Notes under the pieces: generated by a model
What the model saw: the letters and a program-made list of their open reading frames with translations, nothing else
Database searches by the model: none
What the model was told of the DNA's origin: nothing
Assembly: GCA_946886855.1 (NCBI GenBank)
Contig: CAMPJJ010000026.1
Coordinates: 1-52,620 of the forward strand
Origin: an uncultured Roseateles sp.
GTDB lineage: Bacteria; Pseudomonadota; Gammaproteobacteria; Burkholderiales; Burkholderiaceae
Direction: 5' to 3'
Length of the DNA stretch: 52,620 bases
Program-made: the position numbers and the translations under genes
Shown here: positions 42,317 through 52,545 of the stretch, piece after piece
How positions within the stretch are numbered: position 1 is the first letter of the stretch
Layout of the letters: every line of letters starts with the position of its first letter

Positions 42317-42727
42317 TCAGCGGCTCGGTTGGAAGCCCTCGGGGTCGAGCGCGAATTGCCAGGCGCTGGAGCGCTGCAGCGCCTCCTTCAACGCCCGTGA
42401 GCTGGGTCGCACCAGCGCGGACAGTTCCTCGCTGAAGAACTCGCAACCGAGCGCGTGGGCGACGTCGCAGACGACCTCGATGAAGTGGTCGGTCTCTTCG
42501 GCGCAGGCATCCAGGCGCGCATGCAATTCGTAGCGGCCATCGGGGTCCGAGACCATGTCGATGCAGTTGCCGGCCTCGTTGCCGAAGTAGCGCCAGCCCT
42601 CGAGCATCGGCGTGCTCGGGCCGACGCGACTCGCGAGGTAGTGCATGACGTCGGCGCGCGACGAGGGCAACCACGACGCCGCAGCGCCGCCCTGCGCGAA
42701 GGCCAGATCGAATTGCCAGACGGACAT
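42317..42727 (-). CDS. Conserved-looking protein of unknown function
   Basis: A 136-residue soluble protein, acidic in its middle. I do not recognise a family. Visible: [61 protein letters not shown] and a C-terminal [14 protein letters not shown]. Two Cys and several Asp/Glu in the centre could bind a metal, but no known motif is seen. Codon use is GC-rich at third positions, consistent with a true gene. Upstream at 42793-42883 lies a 13-bp repeat array that could affect its expression. It ends seven bases from the convergent UvrA stop. Confidence 0.7.
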   Translation of the reverse strand: MSVWQFDLAFAQGGAAASWLPSSRADVMHYLASRVGPSTPMLEGWRYFGNEAGNCIDMVSDPDGRYELHARLDACAEETDHFIEVVCDVAHALGCEFFSEELSALVRPSSRALKEALQRSSAWQFALDPEGFQPSR

Positions 42728-42792
42728 GACGGGGGAGGCATGAGTCCGAGGAATCTCGATGCTACGCCCCCGTCCTCGGGCTTGTCATGCTG

Positions 42793-42883
42793 CGCCGCGT
42801 CAATGCGGCGCGTCAATGCGGCGGATCAATCCGCCACGTCAATGCGCCACGTCAATGCGCCACGTCAACGCGCCGCCTCAATG
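42793..42883. repeat. Seven-copy 13-bp tandem repeat
   Basis: Seven units at exact 13-base spacing: 42793, 42806, 42819, 42832, 42845, 42858 and 42871. Consensus is CGCCACGTCAATG, with small changes in the first half and mostly constant TCAATG. Read on the minus strand each unit is CATTGACGTGGCG, which carries a TTGACG hexamer like a sigma-70 -35 box. The array is 66 bases upstream of the orphan gene at 42727 and just past the PIG-L gene stop. Confidence 0.93.
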
Positions 42884-42896
42884 CGCGGCGGCAGGC

Positions 42897-43778
42897 TCAC
42901 CGGGGGGCGAGGTCCGGCAGCAGCACGAATTCGAAGGGCCGCAGCAGGCGGTTCACCGACTCGGCGGACAGCGCCGGCGGGCGATCGCCATCCGCGAGCA
43001 ACTGGCTGCGATGCGCGGCCAGGGCGGCGCGCTTGTCGCTCAGCGCGCGGGCGCTCAACGGCAGGCGACGCATCCGGTGCCACGGCACCGCGGCGTCGCC
43101 GGGGCGCGCCCAATGCCAGGCCCAGATCGGCAGTTCGATGAGCGAGGCGCCCGTCAGCAGGGCCGCGCGCGCGCAGGCGCGACCGGTGGCCTCATGGTCC
43201 GGATGGCCGTCGAGGCGCCACGACGTGAGGAGGACATCGTCGGGCCGCAGGCGCCGGCACAGCTCGAGCACGAGCTCGTCCTCATGGTCGGTGACGTGAC
43301 CGTCGGGGATGCAGAGCGCATGGACGGGCACATGCAGCCCCAGGCGCCGCAACCCCGACGCCCGTTCGTGGCGACGCTGCACGGCGAGCCGCTGCGGCGT
43401 CCATCGCGGCGAACCGGGATGGCTGGCCTCGCCGTCGGTGACGGCCACCAGCTCGACGGGCGGCGCGGGCGCGCGATCGGGCGGCAGTCCGGCACGATGC
43501 CGCGTCACCAGCAGCGACAGCAGTCCGCCGCAGCCGAGCACCTCGTCATCCGGATGCGGCGCGACGACGACGGCGCGACGGCCCTCGGGCACCAGTTCAT
43601 CGAGCGAGGTCAGCGGCACCCCCCACAGCGGCTGCCATTGGCGCCAGGCCCATTCGGGCGTGCCCTCGCCGTCGATGCGGCGGTCGGAAGGCGATCGCGG
43701 CTGCGCCTCGGGGGCGAGAGCGACGGGCATGCCCTCGTTCACGGTACGGAACGGGCGTCGATGCATCAGAGCGTCCAT
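42897..43778 (-). CDS. PIG-L family deacetylase
   Basis: A 293-residue zinc-dependent N-acetyl-sugar deacetylase-like protein. Seen: the metal site [17 protein letters not shown] (about residue 70), [18 protein letters not shown] (about 185) supplying the remaining His, and [11 protein letters not shown]. These enzymes remove acetyl groups from GlcNAc conjugates and related compounds. The substrate is not evident, and no glycosyltransferase is adjacent. ATG 43778 begins [10 protein letters not shown], before which GGAAGGA stands at a long distance. The 13-bp repeat array lies just beyond the stop. Confidence 0.9.
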   Translation of the reverse strand: MDALMHRRPFRTVNEGMPVALAPEAQPRSPSDRRIDGEGTPEWAWRQWQPLWGVPLTSLDELVPEGRRAVVVAPHPDDEVLGCGGLLSLLVTRHRAGLPPDRAPAPPVELVAVTDGEASHPGSPRWTPQRLAVQRRHERASGLRRLGLHVPVHALCIPDGHVTDHEDELVLELCRRLRPDDVLLTSWRLDGHPDHEATGRACARAALLTGASLIELPIWAWHWARPGDAAVPWHRMRRLPLSARALSDKRAALAAHRSQLLADGDRPPALSAESVNRLLRPFEFVLLPDLAPR

Positions 43779-44139
43779 GGCGTGGCGGTTCCTTCCAAGA
43801 TGTCGGTATCCCCGGCGACCGGCTCGCGGTCGGCAAGGACTTGCGAGGGAACATGGCAAGAGGCCTGCCAGCTTCGTGAAACGGTTTGTGTCGGCTCCCT
43901 GTGCGGCGACGATCGTGCGTGGCCGCCGCCGGACACCCCCTCCGAGGAGACACGGTGCCAGGGGGCACCGAACCAGTTTCCGGACCGCCGCATCGCGGCG
44001 GAGGCACGACACTTCTGTAACTTTTCAGGATGCCGGGATCGGACCTCTACCGGTGCCGCCGTTGGTTGCGGATACTTCCGCGACTCGCGCCTCGGGGGAG
44101 CGGTCGCATGGGGCGACCGCTGAGGCGCCCACCTCCGCC
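43779..44139. other. Intergenic region between divergent PIG-L and lipoprotein genes
   Basis: About 360 bases without a credible gene. It holds a perfect 7-bp stem with an ATC loop (CCGCCGC at 43985-43991, GCGGCGG at 43995-44001) and GTGCC-AGGG-GGCAC near 43961-43974. Promoters of both divergent genes should be here, but I cannot pick convincing -35/-10 pairs. Confidence 0.5.
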
Positions 44140-46158
44140 ATGCTTCCTACCATCACCGATCGGCGCCTGCGCGGCGCTCGATTGACCTGCCACTCGCGTC
44201 ATTGGCTCCTCATCGGGGCCACCGCCCTCACCACCGCGTTGACCGCCTGCGGTGGCGGATCGTCCAGTGACGATGCGGGGCCGGAGGCCAATCCCGGCCC
44301 CGCGGCCGTCACCCTCGTGCGTGTGGCTCCGGAGCCCGCAGGCACGCACTGCGCGGCCGGCGGTACACGGGTTCAATCAGGCCCGGATGCGGATGCCAAC
44401 GGCCAATTGGCTGACGCCGAGGTCACCAGCACCCAGTACGTCTGCAATGGCGTGGACGGCAGCGCCGGTGCTCAAGGGCCGTCCATGCTGGTGAGAGTCC
44501 AAGCCGAGGCCGCGGGCGCGAATTGCGCACGAGGGGGATCTGCGGTGCTCGCCGGGTTGGATGCCAATGGCAATGGCGCACTGGATGCCAGTGAAGCCAG
44601 CAGCATTGCCTACGTCTGCAACGGCGCGAACGGCACTGACGGAACCAATGGTTCGAACGGATCGAACGGATCGAATGGTCCGGCCGGTCCCACGGGTCCC
44701 ACAGGTCCTGCGGGTCCCTCCGGTCCAACGGGTCCCACGGGTCCCACGGGTCCCACGGGCCCCTCGGGCCCCGCGGGCCCCACAGGTCCCAGTGGCCCCA
44801 CCGGAGCTTCCGGCTTTGACGCGCTCGTTGCGGTCGTCGCGGAACCGGCTGGCGCGAATTGCGGCTATGGCGGCCAGCGCGTGCAATCGGGGCAGGATGC
44901 CAACCGCAACGGCGTGCTGGATGCCGGCGAGGTCGCAGCCACGTCCTATGTCTGCAGTGCCGCCCCGGCGGACACCCGGTGGGTGGAGGTGACGGGGACC
45001 GCTGCGCAGGCCGTCCCCAACACCGGCTACCTGGCGAATTCGAGTTCGACCGTGGTGATCACGCTGCCGGCGACGCCTGTCATCGGCGACTGGATCAAGG
45101 TCACGGGCGTGGGCACCGGAGGCTGGACGATTGCGCAGAACGCCGGTCAGCGGATCAGCACCATGGGCTTGCCGGGCGGCAACCTGATCGCTTGGGCAGC
45201 CCAGACCCCGACCGGCTCGTGGACCGGCACGGCGGTGTCGGCCGACGGGACCCGGCAGGTCGCGACCTCGGCATCCGGCGAGCTGTACACCTCGACCGAC
45301 TCGGGCGCGCATTGGACGCTGCGCCTCACCGGGCAGCCCTGGTCGGGCGTGTCGACCTCGTCCGATGGCATGAAGATCCTGGCGTCGGTCAACGGCGGCG
45401 CCCTCTATCTCTCCACGGACGGCGGCGCCAACTGGTCCACCGACGGCAGTGCCCGCGCCTGGTCCGCCGTGGCCAGTTCGGCCGATGGCGTGCGCCTGGC
45501 GGCCACGGCCTACCTGGGTCAGATCTGGACCTCGTCGGACAGCGGTGCAAGCTGGACGGCACGCGACAGCAACCGCGCCTGGCGCACGATCAGCGCCTCC
45601 GCCGACGGCCGCGTGCTGGTGGCAGGCACCAATGGCGCACAGCTGTATGTGTCGACCGACTACGGCGTCACCTGGACCGCCCGGGCCTCCGCGCAGTTCT
45701 GGTGGAGCACGGCCGCGTCCTCGGACGGCAAGCGGCTGTATGCGACGGTCGATACCGGCGCCATCTGGCGGTCAGACGACTTCGGCACCACCTGGGAAGC
45801 CGTCGCGACCAGCCGGGACTGGCGCGGCATCGCCACGTCGTCGGACGGCCGCTATGTGGTGGCGGCCACGAGCGGCGGCACGCTGTATGAGTCGCCGGAC
45901 GGTGGGCAGTCATGGCGGTCCACGGCCGACGCGGGTGCCTGGACGACGGTGGCCAGCAGCGCGAACGGCGTGACGCTGCTGGCCGGCAAGTCCGGTGCTG
46001 CGCTGTATGGCGGCGTGCGCCGGTCGTCCACCACGCCGGGCGTGACGGGGTCGCTCTCGGGCGGCCAGGCTGATGCGCTGCATCTGCAGTACGTCGGCGG
46101 CGGTGTGTTCATGCCGATCAGTTACGTGTCGGCGAACATGACGTTTACGCCGCAGTGA
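44140..46158 (+). CDS. Modular lipoprotein: DUF7151-like repeats, collagen-like segment, beta-propeller
   Basis: A 672-residue surface lipoprotein. A signal with lipobox LTAC (Cys37) is followed by three similar repeats at about 58-103, 116-162 and 228-273. Each has GxxCxxGGxxxxxGxDxNxNGxLDxxE and a closing YVC, so each carries one Cys pair and an EF-hand-like calcium loop (the DUF7151 type). Residues 164-225 are collagen-like Gly-x-y, mostly GPT, GPS and GPA. From about 360 to 640 roughly seven 43-residue units of the form SxDG-GxLYxSxDxGxxW make a BNR or Ycf48-like propeller. ATG 44140 is the first that yields the lipoprotein signal. It is probably an adhesin or matrix-binding protein; the ligand is unknown. 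Confidence 0.85.
   Translation: MLPTITDRRLRGARLTCHSRHWLLIGATALTTALTACGGGSSSDDAGPEANPGPAAVTLVRVAPEPAGTHCAAGGTRVQSGPDADANGQLADAEVTSTQYVCNGVDGSAGAQGPSMLVRVQAEAAGANCARGGSAVLAGLDANGNGALDASEASSIAYVCNGANGTDGTNGSNGSNGSNGPAGPTGPTGPAGPSGPTGPTGPTGPTGPSGPAGPTGPSGPTGASGFDALVAVVAEPAGANCGYGGQRVQSGQDANRNGVLDAGEVAATSYVCSAAPADTRWVEVTGTAAQAVPNTGYLANSSSTVVITLPATPVIGDWIKVTGVGTGGWTIAQNAGQRISTMGLPGGNLIAWAAQTPTGSWTGTAVSADGTRQVATSASGELYTSTDSGAHWTLRLTGQPWSGVSTSSDGMKILASVNGGALYLSTDGGANWSTDGSARAWSAVASSADGVRLAATAYLGQIWTSSDSGASWTARDSNRAWRTISASADGRVLVAGTNGAQLYVSTDYGVTWTARASAQFWWSTAASSDGKRLYATVDTGAIWRSDDFGTTWEAVATSRDWRGIATSSDGRYVVAATSGGTLYESPDGGQSWRSTADAGAWTTVASSANGVTLLAGKSGAALYGGVRRSSTTPGVTGSLSGGQADALHLQYVGGGVFMPISYVSANMTFTPQ
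44629..44814 (+). repeat. Collagen-like Gly-X-Y coding repeat
   Basis: A 9-base GGTCCCACG/GGTCCTGCG-style repeat encodes about 20 Gly-X-Y triplets, starting with Asn/Ser-Gly units ([10 protein letters not shown]) and moving to GPTGPT. Such tracts often vary in length between strains through slippage, and 9-base steps keep the frame. Confidence 0.9.
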
Positions 46159-46187
46159 TCGTCTGGCGCGTCATTGCGCGCCTTTGC

Positions 46188-46224
46188 AAAAGAAAAGGGC
46201 CCGGACGAAACGTCCGGGCCCTTT
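46188..46224 (-). terminator. Terminator of ssrA, possibly bidirectional
   Basis: A 14-bp perfect stem (46194-46207 with 46211-46224) with an AAA loop. On the minus strand it is followed by TTTTCTTTT, a strong U tract for the tmRNA. It also lies just past the stop of the plus-strand lipoprotein gene. Confidence 0.9.
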
Positions 46225-46232
46225 CAGGAAGA

Positions 46233-46606
46233 TGGTGGAGCCGGCGGGAATTGAACCCGCGTCCGCAAGCCTTCATCGGGCAGTTCTACATGCTTAGCTC
46301 TCTGATTTGGTTCTCACCTATCCGGTCGCGCAGGAGCACGCTACCGGACGGGCCAGCACCCTAGATCTCGCCATCACCCAAGGTGCCCGGGTGACAGCCA
46401 GCCAATGTGAATAACCTCTCTGTGTCAGGACTTGCGTCCCATCACCCGGCCCATTGGCCTGCCGGTGAGAGGTCCGCGGGGTTTAAGCCGCGAGAGCGTA
46501 CGTTTGATCGTTCGCAGTTGGTTTGTTCCAGATGGATTTACGAGGTGCCTGGCCCTCGGCATGCCCTACTCCAAATCCGTACCCACGTCGAAACCAGGTC
46601 GGCCCC
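46233..46606 (-). ncRNA. ssrA: Transfer-messenger RNA (tmRNA)
   Basis: A 374-nt tmRNA that rescues stalled ribosomes. The 5' end GGGGCCG (46606-46600) pairs with CGGCTCC near the 3' end, which closes with ACCA at 46233. GACCTGGTTTCGACGTGGGT at the 5' end and GGGTTCAATTCCCGCC in the T-arm are diagnostic. The tag is read from 46515 to 46483: GCG-AAC-GAT-CAA-ACG-TAC-GCT-CTC-GCG-GCT-TAA, giving ANDQTYALAA. Upstream on the minus strand there is CATAAT, a possible -10, but it is too far from the mature 5' end to be sure. A terminator follows directly. Confidence 0.96.
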
Positions 46607-46726
46607 AGAGAGAGAAGTCTCACATTATGCCTGTCGCGCGGACTTCAAGAGCCCGATCTCGACAAGTCCATTCACGCGTCTTCCAAGACTGCTTTCGAAG
46701 TTCGACAGGCGTGTCGACGGGCGCGC

Positions 46727-47434
46727 TCACCGCAACGCCTGCAGCCAGTCGATCAGTTGCGCCGGCGTGTCCACCACCACGTCCGCACCCCACGCCTCGA
46801 TGGGCTCGCCATCGCCCAGGTAGCCCCAACGCACCGCCACCGTCGGCATGCCCGCCGCGCGACCCGCGAGGATGTCGCGTGCATCGTCGCCGACATAGAT
46901 GCATTCCTGCGGCAGGACGCCCGCACGCCGCGCCGCTTCCAGCAACGGCGCCGGATGCGGCTTGCTGTGCGGCGTCGTGTCGCCGCCGACGACCGCGGCG
47001 GCCCGCGTTTCCCAACCCAGTCCGCGCGCCAGCGGCAGCGCGAAGCGCTCGGACTTGTTGGTCACGATGCCCCAGCGGAGGCCTTCGTCCGACAAGCACT
47101 GCAGCATCGCGGCGATCCCATCGAACGGGAACGTGGCGCGCAGCAGGCGCTGCTCATAACGATCGAAGAACTCGTCTCGCAGCGCGGGGAATGCACTCTC
47201 CATCGGGGACACGCCGAAGGCCACGCCCATCATCCCGCGCGCGCCCGTGCCGACCATCGGCCGCAGGCGCTCGAACGGCACTTCGGGCAGGCCCCGCGCC
47301 GCCAGCATTTCGTTGGTCGCACCGGCGAGATCGGGCGCGCTGTCCACGAGCGTGCCGTCCAGATCGAACAGCACGGTCCGGATGCTGGCGCGCACCGCCG
47401 CGTCGACCGGCGAGTTGAGCATCACCGTGCTCAT
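46727..47434 (-). CDS. gph: Phosphoglycolate phosphatase
   Basis: A 235-residue HAD-type phosphatase that removes 2-phosphoglycolate made by DNA repair or oxygenation. Seen: the nucleophile motif [16 protein letters not shown] (first Asp near residue 20), the Thr in GIVTNKSE, the Lys in HSKPHPAPL and the acidic [11 protein letters not shown] 47434 overlaps the ubiG stop (ATGA), so the two are translated together. This ubiG-gph order is common in Burkholderiales (known). A start at 47422 is possible but loses the overlap. Confidence 0.92.
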   Translation of the reverse strand: MSTVMLNSPVDAAVRASIRTVLFDLDGTLVDSAPDLAGATNEMLAARGLPEVPFERLRPMVGTGARGMMGVAFGVSPMESAFPALRDEFFDRYEQRLLRATFPFDGIAAMLQCLSDEGLRWGIVTNKSERFALPLARGLGWETRAAAVVGGDTTPHSKPHPAPLLEAARRAGVLPQECIYVGDDARDILAGRAAGMPTVAVRWGYLGDGEPIEAWGADVVVDTPAQLIDWLQALR

Positions 47435-48132
47435 GCGGGACGGCGGCAGGCCAGCAGGTAATTCACGTCGGTGTCCGCATTCAACGCATAACGCTGCGTG
47501 ATCGGATTGAAGGTCAGGCCCTTGGCGCCCTGCACTTCCAGCCCGGCGTCGCGGCACATCTGCGCCAGCTCCGACGGCCGGATGAAACGCGCGTATTCAT
47601 GCGTGCCGGCGGGCAGCATGCGCAGCACGTATTCGGCACCGACGATCGCGAAGAGGAAGGACTTGGCATTGCGGTTCAAGGTCGACAGGAAGACCCAGCC
47701 GCCCGGCTTCACCAGTTGCCCCAACGCCGTCACCACCGAGGCGGGGTCGGGGACGTGTTCCAGCATCTCCATGCAGGTCACGACATCGAAGGACGACGGG
47801 CGTTGCGCCGCGAGGTCCTCGACCGCGATCTCCTGGTAGGCGACGTGCTCGGTCCCTGCCTCCATCGCGTGCAGCTCAGCCACTCGCAGCGACTTCGTCG
47901 CCAGGTCGATGCCCAGGACATTCGCGCCCTTGCGCGCCATCGCATCGGTCAGGATGCCGCCGCCGCAGCCGACGTCCAGCGCCGTCTTGCCTTGCAGGCC
48001 GCACCACCCGTCGATCCAGCTCAATCTCAATGGATTGATCTGGTGCAAGGGCTTGAATTCACTTTCGGTATCCCACCAGCGGTGGGCCAGCTCGCTGAAC
48101 TTCTCGAGCTCTTTTGCATCGACATTCGCCAT
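47431..48132 (-). CDS. ubiG: Ubiquinone biosynthesis O-methyltransferase
   Basis: A 233-residue SAM enzyme that carries out both O-methylations of the ubiquinone ring. Seen: [21 protein letters not shown], the SAM loop [49 protein letters not shown] and a C-terminal [13 protein letters not shown]. With gph downstream and ompA and gyrA upstream, this is the canonical copy; a paralogue lies at 18896-19600. ATG 48132 begins the conserved MANVDAKE. Confidence 0.94.
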   Translation of the reverse strand: MANVDAKELEKFSELAHRWWDTESEFKPLHQINPLRLSWIDGWCGLQGKTALDVGCGGGILTDAMARKGANVLGIDLATKSLRVAELHAMEAGTEHVAYQEIAVEDLAAQRPSSFDVVTCMEMLEHVPDPASVVTALGQLVKPGGWVFLSTLNRNAKSFLFAIVGAEYVLRMLPAGTHEYARFIRPSELAQMCRDAGLEVQGAKGLTFNPITQRYALNADTDVNYLLACRRPA

Positions 48133-48230
48133 GGTCGCAATGGTAGCCGAGCACAGCAGTGCCACGACCCCAACGCGCAGATTGCCGATGCCATGCACCC
48201 TCCCGGGCCGCCCCGCATGACATCCCAATG

Positions 48231-48263
48231 AAAAACCCCGCGAGCCTTGCGGCTGGCGGGGTT
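48231..48263 (-). terminator. Terminator of the ompA-like gene
   Basis: On the minus strand an 8-bp GC-rich stem (AACCCCGC/GCGGGGTT at 48234-48241 and 48256-48263), one G-G mismatch and a further 4-bp stem are followed by TTTTT. It stands 37 bases past the gene's stop. Confidence 0.85.
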
Positions 48264-48300
48264 CGTCGATCGGCGACCGAAGTCGCCAAACCGTCGTCGC

Positions 48301-48951
48301 TTACTTGACGGCGCGAGTACCGACCACTTCGATTTCGACGCGGCGGTTCTTGGCGCGGCCTTCCGCGGTCTTGTTGTCGGCGATGGGCTGCTTCTTGCCC
48401 TTGCCTTCGGTGTAGACGCGGTTCTTTTCCAGACCCTTGGACACCAGGTAGGACTTGACCGATTCAGCGCGCTGAACCGACAGCTTCTGGTTGTAGGCGT
48501 CGGAACCGATGGCGTCGGTGTGACCCACGGCAATGATCACTTCCAGGTTGATGCCACCGGTCTTGGAGACCAGATCGTCCAGCTTGGCCTTGGCTTCCGG
48601 CTTCAGGGTCGACTTGTCGAAGTCGAAGAAGGCGTCAGCGGCGTAGGTGACCTTCTCGCTGGTCGGTGCCACCGGCACCGGCACGACGGCAGGCGTCGCC
48701 GGCTTGGCTTCGGGCGCCTTCTCAGGCTGAGCCACCGGCGCTTGCGCGACCACCGGCTTCAGTGCGCCATCGCAATCCTTGGCAGCCGTGGCCGGCGTCC
48801 AGAAAGCATCGCGCCAGCACAGCTCGTTCGTACCGTTCTTCCAAACGGTGCCATCCGTAGCGCGCCAGTTATCCACGGTTTGGGCCATAGCGCCCGAGGT
48901 GGCGACGGCGGCGACAGCGAAGAGCGCTGCCACGCGGTTCAATTTCTTCAT
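48301..48951 (-). CDS. ompA: OmpA family outer-membrane protein
   Basis: A 216-residue protein. A signal peptide (KKLNRVAALFAVAAVATSGAMAQ) is followed by a short Cys-containing segment (TNELCWRDAFW and KDCDG), a Pro/Ala/Val-rich linker, and an OmpA C-terminal domain that binds peptidoglycan. Seen: FFDFDKSTLKPEAKAKL, VGHTDAIGSDAYNQKLSVQR and ADNKTAEGRAKNRRVEI. There is no N-terminal beta-barrel, so it is a short OmpA-like protein and not classical OmpA. GGAGA precedes ATG 48951. A strong terminator follows. Confidence 0.92.
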   Translation of the reverse strand: MKKLNRVAALFAVAAVATSGAMAQTVDNWRATDGTVWKNGTNELCWRDAFWTPATAAKDCDGALKPVVAQAPVAQPEKAPEAKPATPAVVPVPVAPTSEKVTYAADAFFDFDKSTLKPEAKAKLDDLVSKTGGINLEVIIAVGHTDAIGSDAYNQKLSVQRAESVKSYLVSKGLEKNRVYTEGKGKKQPIADNKTAEGRAKNRRVEIEVVGTRAVK

Positions 48952-49210
48952 GATTCTCCTCTCAAGGAAAGCCGCAGTTGCCCTGCGAAACGTCCAATGT
49001 CGGAACTAAAACCTCAGGAGTCTCCCTGACCAAGGGTTTCTCCTAGGGACGAACCGATTGTGCCATAGGGCAACAGGACGTCTGCATTCTCACGGCAGGC
49101 GCGTCTTCTGTTCATGAACCTGTTGCAGAAGCACGACAAGCGCGCGCAATTAGAATCAGCGTCTTCCGATCTCACCAGAGGCCGCGCAGTCCCCTGCGCG
49201 CCCCACGCGC

Positions 49211-51916
49211 ATGACCCAGTTCGCCAAGGAAACCCTGCCGATCAGCCTCGAGGAGGAGATGCGCCGCTCCTACCTGGATTACGCGATGAGCGTGATCGTC
49301 GGCCGCGCGCTCCCCGACGCCCGCGACGGCCTCAAGCCGGTGCACCGGCGCGTGCTGTTCGCGATGCACGAGCTGAACAACGACTGGAACCGGCCTTACA
49401 AGAAGTCGGCCCGTATCGTCGGCGACGTCATCGGTAAATACCACCCGCACGGCGACAGCGCCGTGTACGACACCATCGTCCGGCTGGCGCAGGACTTCTC
49501 GCTGCGCCACATGCTGGTGGACGGCCAGGGCAATTTCGGCTCGATCGACGGCGACAACGCCGCCGCGATGCGATACACCGAAATCCGGCTGTCGAAAATC
49601 GCCCATGAAATGCTGGCCGATATCGACAAGGAAACCGTCGATTACGGCCCGAACTACGATGGCAGCGAGAAAGAACCGCTGGTATTGCCGGCCCGCCTGC
49701 CGAATCTGCTGATCAACGGCTCGTCCGGTATTGCGGTCGGCATGGCGACGAATATCCCGCCGCACAACCTCAACGAGTCGGTCGACGCCTGCCTGCACGC
49801 GCTGAAGAATCCGGACTGCTCGATCGACGAGCTGATGGAGATCATCCCGGCGCCGGACTTCCCGACCTCCGGGATCATCTACGGCCTGAGCGGCGTGCGC
49901 GAAGGCTACCGCACCGGCCGCGGCAAGGTCGTGATGCGCGCGAAGGTCCATTTCGAGGACATCGACCGCGGCCAGCGCCAGGCGATCATCGTCGACGAGA
50001 TCCCCTACCAGGTGAACAAGAAGACCCTGCTCGAGCGCATCGCCGAGCTGGTCCAGGAAAAGAAGATCGAGGGCATCAGCCACATCCAGGACGAGTCCGA
50101 CAAGGACGGGATGCGCGTGGTGATCGAGCTCAAGCGCGGCGAGGTCCCGGAAGTCGTCCTGAACAACCTGTACAAGCAGACGCAGCTGCAGGACAGCTTC
50201 GGCATGAACATGGTGGCGCTGATCGACGGTCAGCCCAAGCTGTGCAACCTGAAGGACCTGATCACGGTCTTCCTGGAGCACCGCCGCGAGGTCGTCACCC
50301 GCCGCACCGTCTTCGAGCTGCGCAAGGCCCGCGAACGCGGCCACGTGCTGGAAGGCCTGGCGGTCGCCCTGGCCAACATCGACGACTTCATCGAGATCAT
50401 CAAGCGCAGCCCCAGCCCGCCGGTCGCCAAGGTCGAGCTGATGAACCGCGCCTGGGACTCGTCGCTGGTGCGCGAGATGCTGTCGCGCGCCGAGGGCGAG
50501 ACCGCCGGCGGCCGCAACGCCTACCGGCCCGAAGGACTGCCCGCGCAGTACGGCATGCAGGAGGACGGCCTGTACAAGCTGTCCGACGACCAGGCCGGCG
50601 AGATCCTGCAGATGCGCCTGCAACGCCTGACCGGTCTGGAACAGGACAAGATCGTCGGCGAGTACCGCGACGTGATGGCCCAGATCGCCGACCTGCTCGA
50701 CATCCTCGCCACGCCCGCCCGCGTCACGACCATCATCGGCGACGAGCTGACCTCGGTGCGCCAGGAGTTCGGCCAGACCAAGCTGGGCGCGCGCCGCAGC
50801 GTGATCGAGCACAACGCCCAGGAACTCGGCACCGAGGACCTGATCACGCCGACCGACATGGTGGTGACGCTCTCGCACACCGGCTACATCAAGAGCCAGG
50901 CGCTCAGCGAGTACCGCGCGCAGCGCCGCGGCGGCCGCGGCAAGCAGGCCACCGCCACGAAGGACGACGACTGGATCGACCAGCTCTTCATCGCCAACAC
51001 GCACGACTGGATGCTGTGCTTCAGCAACCGCGGCCGCGTGTACTGGCTCAAGGTCTGGGAAGTGCCGCAAGGCTCGCGCAACGCGCGCGGCAAGCCGATC
51101 GTCAACATGTTCCCGCTGCAGCCGGAAGAGAAGATCAACGTCATCCTGCCGCTGACCGGCGAGTTCCGTACCTTCCCGGAAGACCACTTCATCTTCTTCG
51201 CCACCGCGCTGGGCACGGTCAAGAAGACCTCGCTGAAGGACTTCAGCAACCCGCGCAAGGCCGGCATCATCTCGGTCGACCTGGACGAGGGCGACTACCT
51301 GATCGGCGCCGCGCTGACCGACGGCCAGCATGACGTGATGCTGTTCTCCGACGGCGGCAAGGCGGTGCGCTTCGACGAGGACGACGTCCGCCCGATGGGC
51401 CGTCAGGCCCGCGGCGTGCGCGGCATGATGCTCGAACCCGACCAGCGCCTGATCGCCATGCTGGTGGCCGAGGACGAGACCCAGAGCGTGCTGACCGCGA
51501 CCGAGAACGGGTACGGCAAGCGCACCAACATCGCCGAATACACGCGGCACGGCCGCGGCACCAAGGGCATGATCGCCATCCAGCAGAGCGAGCGCAACGG
51601 CAAGGTCGTGGCCGCGACGCTGGTCCGTCCCGAGGACGAGATCATGCTGATCACCGACACCGGCGTGCTGGTGCGCACGCGGGTTGCCGAGATCCGCGAG
51701 CTGGGACGCGCCACGCAGGGCGTCACGCTGATCGCGCTGGACGAGGGCGCCAAGCTCTCGGGCCTGCAACGCATCGTGGAGAACGATGCGGTTGAACCGA
51801 CCGAATCTCCAGAATCGACAGAATCGACCGGAGCGGACGCCACCGGCGCCGCCGGTTCCGATGCCGGCGACGCCACGGGCGACGCAGGTGACTCCACCCC
51901 CGACGTGAAGGAATGA
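49211..51916 (+). CDS. gyrA: DNA gyrase subunit A
   Basis: A 901-residue type II topoisomerase subunit, which cuts and rejoins DNA to add negative supercoils with GyrB. Seen: active-site Tyr122 in AMRYTE, the quinolone-determining region GDSAVYD with Ser83 and Asp87 in the wild-type, susceptible-type form, and the GyrA-box variant QRRGGRGK in the C-terminal propeller. The tail is acidic (repeats of ESxEST and [11 protein letters not shown]). A TAGAAT hexamer at 49151 may be part of the promoter. ATG 49211 gives the family's start [16 protein letters not shown]. The next gene overlaps its stop. Confidence 0.97.
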   Translation: MTQFAKETLPISLEEEMRRSYLDYAMSVIVGRALPDARDGLKPVHRRVLFAMHELNNDWNRPYKKSARIVGDVIGKYHPHGDSAVYDTIVRLAQDFSLRHMLVDGQGNFGSIDGDNAAAMRYTEIRLSKIAHEMLADIDKETVDYGPNYDGSEKEPLVLPARLPNLLINGSSGIAVGMATNIPPHNLNESVDACLHALKNPDCSIDELMEIIPAPDFPTSGIIYGLSGVREGYRTGRGKVVMRAKVHFEDIDRGQRQAIIVDEIPYQVNKKTLLERIAELVQEKKIEGISHIQDESDKDGMRVVIELKRGEVPEVVLNNLYKQTQLQDSFGMNMVALIDGQPKLCNLKDLITVFLEHRREVVTRRTVFELRKARERGHVLEGLAVALANIDDFIEIIKRSPSPPVAKVELMNRAWDSSLVREMLSRAEGETAGGRNAYRPEGLPAQYGMQEDGLYKLSDDQAGEILQMRLQRLTGLEQDKIVGEYRDVMAQIADLLDILATPARVTTIIGDELTSVRQEFGQTKLGARRSVIEHNAQELGTEDLITPTDMVVTLSHTGYIKSQALSEYRAQRRGGRGKQATATKDDDWIDQLFIANTHDWMLCFSNRGRVYWLKVWEVPQGSRNARGKPIVNMFPLQPEEKINVILPLTGEFRTFPEDHFIFFATALGTVKKTSLKDFSNPRKAGIISVDLDEGDYLIGAALTDGQHDVMLFSDGGKAVRFDEDDVRPMGRQARGVRGMMLEPDQRLIAMLVAEDETQSVLTATENGYGKRTNIAEYTRHGRGTKGMIAIQQSERNGKVVAATLVRPEDEIMLITDTGVLVRTRVAEIRELGRATQGVTLIALDEGAKLSGLQRIVENDAVEPTESPESTESTGADATGAAGSDAGDATGDAGDSTPDVKE

Positions 51917-52545
51917 CCTTGTTGCTGAAGTCCATCCAAGCCGGCGCCATCGCCGCCTCGCTGCTGGCGAGCCCCGTCGTCTTCGCGCAGAAGGCCGACA
52001 GCCCGCAGTCCAAGAAGGACGTCATTGCGAAGATCCTCAAGATCCAGCAGCCCGCGATCGAGGCGCTGACTATGGGCGTGCTGAGCCGTCCGGTCAACGA
52101 ACTCGCCGCCAAGGCCGCGCCGGCGCTGCGCAACGTGCCGGAAGTCAAGCGCGAAGCCACCGCCAAGCAGATCGACGCCGACCTGCGCAAGTTCATGGAA
52201 GACAACGCCAAGCCGCTGGTCGACAAGGGCCTGAAGCTGGCGCCGTCGACGATGGGCGTGGCGCTGGACGAGAAGTTCAGCGAGGACGAGCTCAAGCAGC
52301 TGCTGGCCTGGCTCGAATCGCCGGTGAGCAAGAAGTTCGCCGAGTCCTCGCAGGAACTGCAGAGCCTCTTCACCAAGAAGCTGATCGACGACAACGGCAA
52401 GCAGCTCGACGACAAGTTCATCGCGCTGCAGCAGAACGTCGCGAAGCAGCTCGGCCTGGAAGCCGGTCCGCCGCCCGCGGGCTCGGCCTCCGCCCCGAAG
52501 CTGAACACCAACAAGCCGGCGACCTCGCCGACGCCGAAGAAGTAA
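51913..52545 (+). CDS. DUF2059 family exported protein
   Basis: A 210-residue protein with a signal peptide ending PVVFAQ. The mature part is helical and Lys/Leu-rich: [40 protein letters not shown] and a Pro/Ser/Lys-rich tail. It fits the DUF2059 family, a periplasmic group of unknown function. It overlaps the gyrA stop (ATGA) and is often seen beside gyrA in Burkholderiales (known). The 75 bases after it to the window end hold nothing I can identify. Confidence 0.85.
   Translation: MTLLLKSIQAGAIAASLLASPVVFAQKADSPQSKKDVIAKILKIQQPAIEALTMGVLSRPVNELAAKAAPALRNVPEVKREATAKQIDADLRKFMEDNAKPLVDKGLKLAPSTMGVALDEKFSEDELKQLLAWLESPVSKKFAESSQELQSLFTKKLIDDNGKQLDDKFIALQQNVAKQLGLEAGPPPAGSASAPKLNTNKPATSPTPKK

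Noticed and set aside
42793..42883. CRISPR-like or coding repeat
   Set aside because: Units of 13 bases without spacers and not a multiple of three; no supporting frame.
49172..51769. 865-residue open frame antisense to gyrA
   Set aside because: It mirrors gyrA codon structure; the protein is His/Asp/Val-rich without any domain. High GC makes such antisense frames open by chance.
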